Shown here: positions 21,413 to 31,244 of the stretch, piece after piece | Layout of the letters: each line of letters begins with the position of its first letter | How positions within the stretch are numbered: position 1 is the first letter of the stretch | DNA from: Paramacrobiotus metropolitanus | Taxonomy: Eukaryota > Tardigrada > Eutardigrada > Parachela > Macrobiotidae | NCBI RefSeq assembly: GCF_019649055.1 | Contig: NW_026570310.1 | Coordinates: 1 to 64,000, forward strand | DNA: 64,000 nt | Direction: 5' to 3' | Made by a program: the position numbers and the translations under genes | Notes under the pieces: generated by a model | What the model was told of the DNA's origin: nothing | What the model saw: the letters and a program-made list of their open reading frames with translations, nothing else | Database searches by the model: none

Positions 21413-21889
21413 ATGGCTAAAAGGAAGAACTTATTCAGCAAAGAAAACTTCCTGCGGCGTAAGAAATTAAAAGCCATCCGACAGAAAGAGGGATGACAAA
21501 TTCAAATATTGCAGGTTCTGGAAAGCAGAGAACACATTCTTCGAAAATACAGGACAGATTTGCAATGGACACAATGTGACTGCTGCAATGCATATTATTT
21601 GTTTGGAAAACGAAATGTATCGCTGTGTTGTAACAAATACGGAAAATATCCGGAAAAATTAATCACTCTGCCGCCTTTACCAAACCCGCTATTTCAACTC
21701 GTGCGCAGATCACAGATATTTAGGATTATAGTCACAGACAGAAACGAACCTCTACAACAACGAGCAATAGTCTGCTGGAAGAAAATGGAGTATGCACCGA
21801 TATTTATTCGCTCAGCTTCTTTCGGAATTCGGAATCGGTATCGTTTCAACAGTGTGCGAACTTTCTTCTCAGAAGTGCCACCGTTATGA
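21413..21889 (+). pseudogene. Possible Helitron-type zinc-finger relic
   Basis: From an ATG at 21413 the frame is basic (RRKKLKAIRQKEG), meets a TGA near 21496, and continues in the same frame. It then reads CDCCNAYYLFGKRN..LCCNKYGKYPEKL..LPPLPNPLFQL. A C..C..A..CC..G..LP.LP.P..L pattern after Arg-rich repeats resembles the region upstream of the Helitron helicase-like domain. No Rep or helicase motif follows, so this is a weak call. Confidence 0.3.
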
Positions 21890-22379
21890 TCGCTTTGCCC
21901 GAACTGAAAACCTGACAATAGCTCCCATCATAAGACGTAAGGTTAAGCGCTTTAAATTCCTTCACCGATGTACACTTAGCGGAGGATGCAATTTTCTGAA
22001 GATCAAACTTGCAGTTAAAGACAACAACAGTTTTAATATGGTGAATCTTTTTCCTAGCAGTCTGAATTAAGAATCATGCAAAAGCGAAAATGAGCTGATA
22101 CGGATTTCAGACCTTTTCCTTCATACTGTTTTTATATGCATTTTGCCGTTCACCTCTGCCACGAAATAAAATTGGGAATTTCCGCGCACTCTAAGCCGAA
22201 TTAAAATAGGGATACGCCTCTTACTGTAATCTGTAACTTTCCTGATTTAGAGCGCTACCCAAAACCACAGTACTTTCAGCTTGACCGCAGCCAAGCTAAG
22301 AATATTGCAGATTTGGGGCGACGCCCCCTTTTTTTTCGTTTTTCTTGTCTAAATTTTCATACTTTTTTTTCAAACAAAT

Positions 22380-22872
22380 TTACAGAATAATAATAATAAG
22401 ACTAATGTATTCATGCAAGTTTTTACGGTTTAGGAATAAGGTGGCTAAGCAGTTCACACACGCTCCGAAATTCCGGTAACCCAGCATGATTAAGACTCCC
22501 TCAAACGAGATAGAGATCGTACGTCCAAAAGAGGCGTGGTAAGCCAGTTTAATATCGATGACCGTATCGTTAGCATCTTTATGTGGGCGTACTTCGGCGA
22601 TTGTCCAATGCACGCAGCGTCCAAACCGAATCGAATTTTAGCAAATTTCAGCAATTTTAGCCTTCGTTCAGCAACAGGAATAGATTATTAATGGCAGGTA
22701 AGTCCAGTATAATACCTTTCTGCCGGGCAGTATTGAGTCCGTCAGAAGCGGGGCTGCGGGCAAGAAGAACAGTGTTACCGATTGTATCAAACAATAATGA
22801 AGATTTGCTAGTGATCCCATAGCACTTGACGTTGCCGTCCTGAAACTGGTACTTCAGTTCGGGAAAATCCAT
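22380..22872 (-). CDS. Two small unassigned reading frames
   Basis: Frames at 22872-22657 (71 residues, ends RQKGIILDLPAINNLF) and 22613-22380 (77 residues, RTISISFEGVLIMLG) follow the BIR gene on the same strand. Both end in a short K/R-G-I-hydrophobic strand, but no family could be named. They may be exons of one small gene. Confidence 0.25.
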
Positions 22873-23011
22873 CGTGTGCGATCAGTTAAATATTATTGAC
22901 TGCAAGCAAAACAAAAATGAAGCAAGTTTAAAATATGTATCACAAACTCCGCGCTAGATAACTTTCAACATACTTCTGCCATATTCACCTCTACCCATAG
23001 GAAAAGTATGA

Positions 23012-23545
23012 TTAAGGATACGGGAGACAGATATCCACACCATCAACGGGTTTCGCTTCACTGACATCCGGCAGATTGTTCAGTTCCATATCGGAATGAG
23101 AATGCGGCCTATCAACCTGATCCTCAAAGTCATCGCAACCGCAGTTGAAATTCAGAACTCTCCGATTCCAACGACACAGTAACCATCCGCTTAGCTGCTC
23201 TTGAATATCCAGCACGTTCTTTATAAATTTTTTGCTGACTACAGTATTTAGATGCTCACACGTGTAATTATATCTTGCACATTGCACACTGATATCCTCA
23301 AAAGGTAGGAAGTCTTCAACTCCCAAACCGCAAGTAAAACAATACAGCCGGCCAGCGCGGCGGTGATAGAACCCTGCCTTAGCGATCTGGTAGATGTCCT
23401 GACCAGGGAACAGATTTACATAGCCAAAGAACGTCTCAATGCGCTTATTCACGTCCACCATTTTCGAATTGAAAAGGACGACCTCGTCCTGATAGTCACG
23501 ACGATAATGTGTATACGTAGGTTCCAAATCTTTAGAATCCACCAT
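23012..23545 (-). CDS. BIR-domain (IAP-like) protein
   Basis: From the second Met (23545; the frame is open to 23590) the protein has about 177 residues. Residues ~33-105 match a baculovirus IAP repeat: RIETFFGY start, AKAGFYHRRAGRLYCFTCG, then EDISVQCARYNYTCEHL. BIR domains bind one zinc through C-x2-C, H and C. Here the first pair is CFTC, and the usual His appears as Cys (VQC), which could still bind zinc. A short acidic C-terminal tail follows, with no RING finger. BIR proteins inhibit caspases or act in division; which applies is unknown. No intron is needed within the domain. Confidence 0.7.
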   Translation of the reverse strand: MVDSKDLEPTYTHYRRDYQDEVVLFNSKMVDVNKRIETFFGYVNLFPGQDIYQIAKAGFYHRRAGRLYCFTCGLGVEDFLPFEDISVQCARYNYTCEHLNTVVSKKFIKNVLDIQEQLSGWLLCRWNRRVLNFNCGCDDFEDQVDRPHSHSDMELNNLPDVSEAKPVDGVDICLPYP

Positions 23546-23884
23546 TTTTGTAATTAAAAAAAACTTAGACGAAAAGAAGGAGTCTAGCATGCTTTAAAAA
23601 ACCCGTAAAACTGTACATGCAAGCGGACTTAAGCGTGTAGAATGCCCTTTGGCAGCACCGCCGATGTACTGATTCTACCACTGTTTACCTCAATTGATAC
23701 GGAATCAACTCCCACGGAATATTGTTAGAACTTAGGTATGATCGCCCAGGTAATCCACGCATCCGTTGTGTATCGTAAGTTCGAAGTAAGATTTGCTGCC
23801 AATTCTTCCATACCTTGCTTCATCATGTCACACAAGGTTTCGCGCCAGAATTATGTGTCTACCTTATACTGGAACACAGATTAC

Positions 23885-25315
23885 AGGGAGAAACCGGAAG
23901 TTATCAATTCAGAAACACGCTTATTATACAAATACCTTTCTTGCATATACACTGTTGATTGAAAAGCGGCGGATATTTCTCCGTTGTCATGCTAAACATA
24001 CGGACTGGTGTCACCAATAACGGGAAAAGCACCTGCTCTGTCTAGGCGGGTGCCTGCTACCATAAGCTGTTGCTTCCGCGTGCTGGGATACGTTCGGCTC
24101 ATCCGGTCTCGGTTATAACGGTGAATGTCTTCAGCACCTTGTAGGACTGGTTCTTGTTTTTTTTTGCTCTTTTTATCTGCTTGTGCACCATATATATATT
24201 TACACGCGTACTTATTCTGCCCGATTGTGTGCGTACAATGGGCGCATTTACGCATTGCGCATACGCAATTAAAAGAAAAACAAAATTCTTTAGGGATGCG
24301 TTTGCCCGAACAGTGTGTAGAAATCCAAAATGCTGCCTGAATACAGCAATGGCAATCGCTTCTTATTTGCAATTCTTTTGTTACCGGCTAAGTTGCAAAC
24401 AGTACTTTATATTACTAATTGATGCTAGTTTCACGCCATTTTCATGGAATAATCTGGTTCAAAACTGCGACATTTGTCATGCTTTGAACTGCCGTGATGG
24501 CCGTTATGACATTATTCATGCCTTGAACTGATTTGATGGCATTTTTGGAGAAAAAACACGAAAACCGCCGCTCTTTTGACACAAGCTTGCGTTTAACTAA
24601 CACTGTACGCTGTAAAAGAGTAAAAAAGGTTTACTCCCAGTTTTGCAGCCTATTTAACAACACCTGCGCATAAATTAAACGATAATTTCGTCTAAGGGAA
24701 GACAAGTAAAACGAAAAAATTGCAAATCTTTAAAGTGTATGCTTCGAGTAGAGCAAAACGTGGTCATCTAACCACTGATAATACAAGCCACATGGTAAAT
24801 CCACGTGCAAATAAGTGTGATCATTGATCTTTGACTCCCCTCCCAAATTGTTGACTCACACATTAATCGACGGGCCGAGACGGCTGCCCTCTGTTGTGTG
24901 AAGTGCGATAAAGTTTACGCCTACAAGCCCGATTTAGCTCTATTCGTGGGAGCGGAAGGCAGCGAACGATGTTCGAACAACAGATCCAAGCATGCTAACA
25001 ACGGAAAGAATGATTCTTCACGAAACCATGAAAATTCGATTGAAACAATGTATTCGATCAAGGTATTTCGATCGAAACGGGCAAAAAAAGCCCAATACGA
25101 CATTTGTGCGTTGAAGAAAACAGAAAACTTGATCATGGTCTTCCGGCAGTGAAACATTTTACAGCCGCGAAGTTAATTTTTGCTCGTGTTTCCGTGATCT
25201 GCGACTTGGGGCGCGTATTTGAGCGATGTAAATGGATTTGCCTGTGTTGGCCTATCACTAGATGGTTGGATAATCGTCTTACTCCGTTCTTAGCTCGGTG
25301 ACAGTGACGGTGCCG
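23885..25315 (+). repeat. Left arm of a large inverted duplication (empty site for a hAT element)
   Basis: The sequence matches the reverse complement of 31245-33390 from GAGAAACCGG at the outer end to GGTGCCGGTTCCCATT at the inner end. Length is 1.43 kb here. The other arm is longer by the 680-bp element at 32083-32762. The GTTATGAC site at 24503-24510 is single here and duplicated there. Frames are only partly conserved between arms, so coding is not supported. Confidence 0.7.
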
Positions 25316-26660
25316 GTTCCCATTCCCATCAATGTCATAATTCGCAGCCGCTTGTCAACCAGAATTTTATACTGTTAAGACTATTATTTTATACTGTTAA
25401 GACTGTTAAACTGTTAAGACTGTTAATATACTGTTATGTCAACCGTTCCGGAGTTGCACGCCGGCGGAAATAGTGGACAGTGAAGCGACATTGGTTCCCG
25501 CCCATGGTGCAGTTTCAAAAGTGCTATACACAACGCTGACATTGACGTGCAGAAGATGCGGGAGGCTGAGCAACGGGGCAAGCGGAAAACGTCGTGCGGA
25601 AAAGCTGCCGACGTTGTTAAGGGCTTTCATACGACACGCCAGGAGACTGCATACAGTATTTACACTATATTGAAGGAAAGAAATCCCCTGGACCGTTCGC
25701 ACTAGGCGTCGGCTCCATTGATCTCAAAGAAACGGACAGCTAGCGCTGGCAGTCCTGGGGATTTCTATGTCTTGAATATCGTGTAAATACGGTACCTGCA
25801 AGGAAATGCACGTGCGCAAGATGAGACATTTCCCGCTCCTGGTGTCCTGCCGACGAGTTTTCCTACAAATATTGATACCGCGTGTTATTATCCTGCTGAT
25901 GAAGTGCCGATACGGCCCACTGGCATCCACATGAGCAAACGGATGCTTGTGATCGCCAGCGTTCCGGTTCTCCGACTAGATTATGATTGTCCTGTTGAAA
26001 GCGCATGTGTTCGGGCAGTTATGACCGTCATTGTGTTCGCGGTTATGTTAGCTCGCTAGCAGAAAGGGGAAACAGAAACGTCGGTCCGTTGGTTCCCCAC
26101 AGGGCGGTGTGTGTATCGGAACGAAGAATCGCTGAATGTGTTCCTGCTGCACGGAATACCCTGGGTATCCGTGCAGCAATAATATAAGGCATGGAAATAT
26201 TCGTCGTTGTGCTGTAGTTGGGGAACTGGGAAACGTGTATCCGCTATATGGGGAACGTAGACCGCAATATCCAGTGTAAAACATCTTTATCGCAGGTAGC
26301 ATAGAAAACGGGTTGTATGTCGTATATGGAATGGTGCTCGTTGTTATCCGTATGTAGTCTTTTGTAGAAATGTGTGCGGTTAACCGCAAATGTTCTTGCC
26401 TCCGGGGATACTTGTTCGTTGATCGGGTGATTTGCTAATCTTGTGCTCATAATAGTGTTCGTTCCAACTTTACTATTACGAAATAGCTAGATGTTAAATC
26501 TCGAAATAATTGTATTTTCAAGTATTGTACACAAAAAAATTACACAACATGGTTTAATTAATTTACGTTGGGCACTTTGAAGTGCTCACATTAAGTAACT
26601 GTAGTTCGATGATGGTGTTAACAGCTCCGTTATTGGTTCAAATGTCATATTTTGCTTAAC
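25316..26660. other. Core of the inverted duplication, left part
   Basis: A CTGTTAAGACTGTTAA-type short tandem repeat lies at 25369-25436, just inside the arm. The rest contains only short frames on both strands with no recognisable motif. Confidence 0.3.
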
Positions 26661-26669
26661 GCCGTTTGA

Positions 26670-27080
26670 AAATGTCGCATTCCGCGCTATTTTTTAATAA
26701 TAGAAATTCGTAATTAATTGTCGCATTTAGCGATCTTTTCATAAAGGATTGCCGCATTTGAGAAATTTTTAAATTAGTAATTGTCGCTCATTAGCGATCT
26801 TTTCATGAACAGAGTTATTGTCGCGTGTTAGCGATCTTTTCGAAACTATAATTACTGTCGCATCCAGGCTCCAGCGATAGCGATCTTTTATTTGAAAAAT
26901 AATTCAATGTCGCTTATTAGCGATCTTTTCCATTATTAATACTTAAATTCAACATTGTCGCAATTAGCGATTTTTTCATAATTAATAAATAAAATTTAAA
27001 TCGGTCGCGAACGGCGATCTTTTCCATAACTAATAATTAAAATTCAAATTTGTCGCAATTTGTCGCAATTTGCGCTAACG
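26670..27080. repeat. Array of ~10 GTCGC..TTAGCGATCTTTTC dyad units
   Basis: Units start near 26673, 26719, 26750, 26782, 26819, 26856, 26908, 26956, 27003 and 27050. Each has GTCGC (sometimes GCCGC), 3-6 bases, then TTAGCGATC and usually TTTTC. TCGC..GCGA forms an inverted repeat inside each unit. Spacers are AT-rich and vary, with centre-to-centre distance about 31-52 bp. Units 3 and 10 are degenerate, and unit 6 has an inserted GGCTCCAGCGATA. It reads like clustered protein-binding sites or a degenerate minisatellite. Confidence 0.75.
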
Positions 27081-27289
27081 CCCGCTCAAATGCGATACCT
27101 CGCTTTTTAGCCAGCAGCTTTTTTGAAAGATAGGGATTTAACAACGGTCGGGAAAGCGATAGGCTGGAGATCACGTTTTACTTTTTTAAATAACCCACTA
27201 GCACAATCGCCGACACACGCTCCTTTCAGTAACACTTTGAAGCGGCTAGAATCGAGCAAATTGCTGACATCTATTTTAAAAATATCTAA

Positions 27290-27400
27290 GTTACTGTGTT
27301 GTCGAGTCAACTTGGCACCTTTTCTTACAGTGAGTTCTACGCTAAGCGGATACGACTTACTGTAAAAAAAGGTGCCAAGTTGACTCGACAACACAGTAAC
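27290..27400. repeat. 111-bp near-perfect palindrome
   Basis: GTTACTGTGTTGTCGAGTCA.. at the left is repeated inverted at the right. The arms are about 48 bp around a short centre with CTTACAGTGAG and CGACTTACTG. It is probably a tiny MITE or a remnant of one; no clear target duplication. Confidence 0.65.
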
Positions 27401-27632
27401 ATCTCAAGGCTTTTTGCTGAATATCCTTTGTTTAAAATACTGTATTCGGGGTTGGATTCGGTAAAGTCAGTAGTGTCTAATAATGAGCGCCAGCAGCACC
27501 AAGAATAAAACCATAGTCTCTCATCTGGTCTTCCTCTTCGTTTCCAGAATATTTTAACAAATGCTCGATGGTGAGGCAGCGCGGTTAGTTATTGGTATGA
27601 TAGAGACTGGTGCGTCATAAAAATAACAATTC

Positions 27633-28064
27633 ATGTCCAGAAATGAAGATTTGCGGAACAAGCTGGAGGACCGCGACCGTGCCGTGTCTTCCCGCCTTCG
27701 ACTGCTGCTACCAATATCGAACATCAAACACATGGTGCATCCGATACAGTACACGTTCACACACGAAATCGAATGCACCAAGCTCGAGTTGACTGAGCCA
27801 GAGCCTACGGTACCCATAACCAACATGCCAGACCTGATCCCAATCGGCACACCCGCCGCCGCGCATTACATGGACATCAAGCAACCAGACGACGTCACCC
27901 CAGAAATGTTGAAAGACGATCTAAACTGTGCTCGCGGAGAGTACATGCTCGAAATCGAATGTCTGAAAGAGCGTGCCTGGGACGCTGGGAGTAGTCTGAA
28001 GCCGAAGTTACATAACATGTTAGTAAAAAGTGGCATTTCGGATAAGGCAGTTCACTGTTCCTAA
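27633..28064 (+). CDS. Hypothetical protein, 143 residues
   Basis: The ATG frame starts MSRNEDLRNKLEDRDRAV and is charged, with Glu-rich segments (ECTKLELTEPEPTVP, GEYMLEIECLKERAWD). No domain is recognised. It is the longest frame inside the core between the inverted arms and may be an exon or a chance frame. Confidence 0.25.
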   Translation: MSRNEDLRNKLEDRDRAVSSRLRLLLPISNIKHMVHPIQYTFTHEIECTKLELTEPEPTVPITNMPDLIPIGTPAAAHYMDIKQPDDVTPEMLKDDLNCARGEYMLEIECLKERAWDAGSSLKPKLHNMLVKSGISDKAVHCS

Positions 28065-29020
28065 GGCGAGGTGATACCACGATATCATCGTCGATCGAAT
28101 GTAGGGACAGCATTGGATAATCATGTTTGGTCGTGGTAGAACAACTGGCTGCAATTACAAGTTGTGGTTCGCATCACTTCGCGGCCAAGTGCTTGTGCAA
28201 ATAGAGGTCTTCTGAAATTCGGGGCACCTCTGTCATCCAGCACAATGTATCCTGGATAGCTGTTAAAGCGGTTGTTCGGCACGCTTGTCCGGAATAAAGC
28301 AGGGTAGCATTGGTGTTTAAAATGCCCAACTGAAAAAATATTTTCGACCTATTACAACGAGACCCATGCGCCTCGGAAAACTTTTCTTGTAGAAAATCAG
28401 TCAGTGTGCAATTATCCCATTCCGCCGAACGCCCTTCCTTTTATGCATCACCCAGACGCCACCTGCCCGAGAGCAATTCTATGGCGAGATGACCGGGCAG
28501 CTAATCGGTCTTAGCCCAGTAGACGCGCGAAAACAATGTCTGTATAATCGTGTCTGATGTTTCATTCGCTTTGTATCCCATGGAACCAATAAAATACGGT
28601 CCCCAGGCCGGAAGACTGCTTTCATGCAGGGTAACCAACATAGGCGAATGGCGCCGTGTCATGAAAGACCTGGCTCAGTGTAGACTGCGCAATTATCTGA
28701 AAAACTTCGTCTCGAAATGGAGGCACCATCCAAACTACGGATACAAGACAAAATTCCGCCCGTCATCACAGTAAAACGACGGGATCTGAATGAAAACGAG
28801 GGAATTGATTATTGATGCGAATTGTAAGACCCACAAAATTATCGGCAGAAATTCGATCGCCTTTACTGGCTATTTAAAACCTAGCTTTTGAGATCAAACC
28901 AAATGAGAAGTTTGACGCGGATGTGAGCTGAGCATGTTCAGCACTGGTGAGTGTGCCATCTTCGACTAGACCGCATCCGCGCTCAAAGACGGCCAGTTTG
29001 TATATGTTAGTCTTTTCCCC
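28065..29020. other. Core of the inverted duplication, middle
   Basis: One basic frame at 28550-28774 (+; CRVTNIGEWRRVMKDL, NFVSKWRHHPNYGYKTKF) might be an exon, without further support. Nothing else recognisable. Confidence 0.2.
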
Positions 29021-29340
29021 GAAGGAGGGTAGTGTGCTAGTCTGCATCGTCATGCTGACTACACACGTTGTCAGGTGTGTTAAGTAATGTGTTATGTCGG
29101 AAATAGCCTCTCGGTCTTCCTAATTTGTTCCATAGGGATTTCTGCCATAGAGCCCATGTTATGTGTTTGAGTCCGCGTTGGTATAAAAGCAACGCGGCTT
29201 AGGTGTTTATCATCATTAGGAGAGTATGAGTCTGAGTATCAAGAGTCTTGCTTCTTTCTCCCTTCCGTTCCCTCATATGTGATATGTAGGAGTATATACG
29301 AGCCCACTAGATATATGGGGCGAGCTGCTACATTAACATT
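29021..29340 (+). promoter_or_regulatory. LTR-like segment with TATA box
   Basis: A purine run GAAGGAGGGTAG (29021-29032) is followed by TGTGCTAG. About 150 bases later there is GTATAAAAGC with a CCGCGTT/AACGCGG inverted repeat, and CTACATTAACA near 29330. A purine tract before TG and an internal TATA suggest a solo LTR. No partner copy is present, so borders are uncertain. Confidence 0.25.
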
Positions 29341-31244
29341 AGGCATTTTATCAGCACTACCTGGGAGGCTCAGAATTGAAGACTGTATCGGATCATCACG
29401 TTCTCCAGTTTTGGTTTAACATGAAGGAGTCAACCGGCGCCAGAGGACCGTGGTGACGTCATGCGGTTGCCATCAGCTGACTAGTTTTGTAAGCAATTGG
29501 AATATAGCAACTGGTCTTGTTCCTTCTGCAGAAACATCTTTTCAAAAAAAAGGGTTCGCGAAACACGCCTGCCCAAAACAGCGCAATGTTGATGGCCAAA
29601 CTACCACAAACCATCCATTTTTCTTAGATACTATCAACCAGATTAGGTACAGAAAAGCAAAAATAAGTGGAAATTAAGGCTTGTTTATCACTTCGTTCTT
29701 ATTTTAACATCCCGGAACTTGCCAGACTGACTTAATTTGAGATCGATTCAGTTTACGGTCGGTTCATTGCGCATAGATTTAATTTTGATCAAACAGTAAT
29801 GGACCCTTGTCTTGTCGTATATGGTAGAACTGGTGACAAACTTCAAATAACTTTGCTTCTGCAATAAGGGATGTGTGCTTGCGCACTTTTTTATGTAGGG
29901 CAAAGTTGAGCATACGATTTCAAACATTCGCTGAAATTTCTAACAACCTGGAGGTACGGAATACACTCTCGGCCATGGAAAAGGGCTTAATTTTTTTCTG
30001 TTGGGATACCACAGAGCCGATGACATTTTCGACTATACAAATCCCAAACGGAAGCAAACGGATCAACCAGGGTCGTAAACGCTCAGAGTTTCTTTTGCTG
30101 GTTTCCATACCGTGGAGGAAAAGCCATATTGAACTCATCGATCGCTGAGTACAATGACGCAATATAGTTTTATGGGTTACTATACCAAATTTTTGTCCAT
30201 GTATTAAATTTTTATATTTTAAAATGTTATTTTATAAATCGTACTAATTAGTTTTGAGCCAATAAGCTCGTTAATTTTTCATATCGTGCAGCAGAGCAAG
30301 GCGGATATCATGAAACATGTTGACGGTTTCAAACTAAATCCGTCCGGCAGCTGGGATTCTGGCGCATGATTGTATCCAGCTCGGAAAATCTCATCACACA
30401 CGAAATGAACATCTCATTTCATGTTTCCAAAAATTGGACTTTGGTGCAGTCTAGCGGTTACGTGGAACAAGACGGTAGAAATTTCAAATTTCCACTAGTC
30501 AATTCAGCGTAATTTATTTACCGCACAAAATATCTTACGCAGTTCGTAATACTTTATGTATGTCAGTCAGTGCATTACAATACATATTAAGAAAAAAAAT
30601 GTTGCCAAATTCATTACCCAAATTCTAATAACTGTGATGTAAACAGGGGAAAATAAAAGGAAAAATACTGAAAAAAAATGGGAAAAATCGATAAACGATT
30701 GCCACAGGCGCATTCAGATAATTCAAGTGTGTCACTTTTTGGCTGATCCTTATTCTCGGTGGGAACTGGGGACAAAGATTCCGAGCGGTGCGCGCATTGC
30801 GAGAAGAGCTCGTGATAAACAAACTCTCACTGGTGAGTACGCATATTGTGATCACACGACACTTACGATACGTCCGACCGGGAACTCGTTATCTCTTCAT
30901 CCCAAACAACGCTTGAACCATAGCACGCTGGAGGTTGTTGCGACCGATGGAAACCGGAAGATAACCAATGGAATTTTTAAATCTAGCAAGGACAGAGCTT
31001 CCTTCATTGAAGCGCCTGCCCCCCTTAGTGAATTTGTACTTTTTTAACACAGCAAAAAAGCGTTTGTGTATTGATTGCCCCGACGGCTACAGGCTGCCCG
31101 CCGCCATATTTCACGAATATGAAACCAGTGCAATTGAAATGGTTGTGCCCGAATGATGGCGAAAAGCAAAACCGTTGCACCAAGCTATTGCCAAAGCCTC
31201 TGGCGGTAACAGTGATGTAATCACCGAGAGATCTCCGCAAATGG
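29341..31244. other. Core of the inverted duplication, right part
   Basis: Frames at 29873-30148 and 30727-31047 (+) are open but show no recognisable motif. The rest is AT-rich with no supported feature. Confidence 0.25.

Noticed and set aside
26670-27080. CRISPR-like array
   Set aside because: The repeated part is short and variable, spacing is irregular (31-52 bp), no cas genes exist and the surroundings are eukaryotic.
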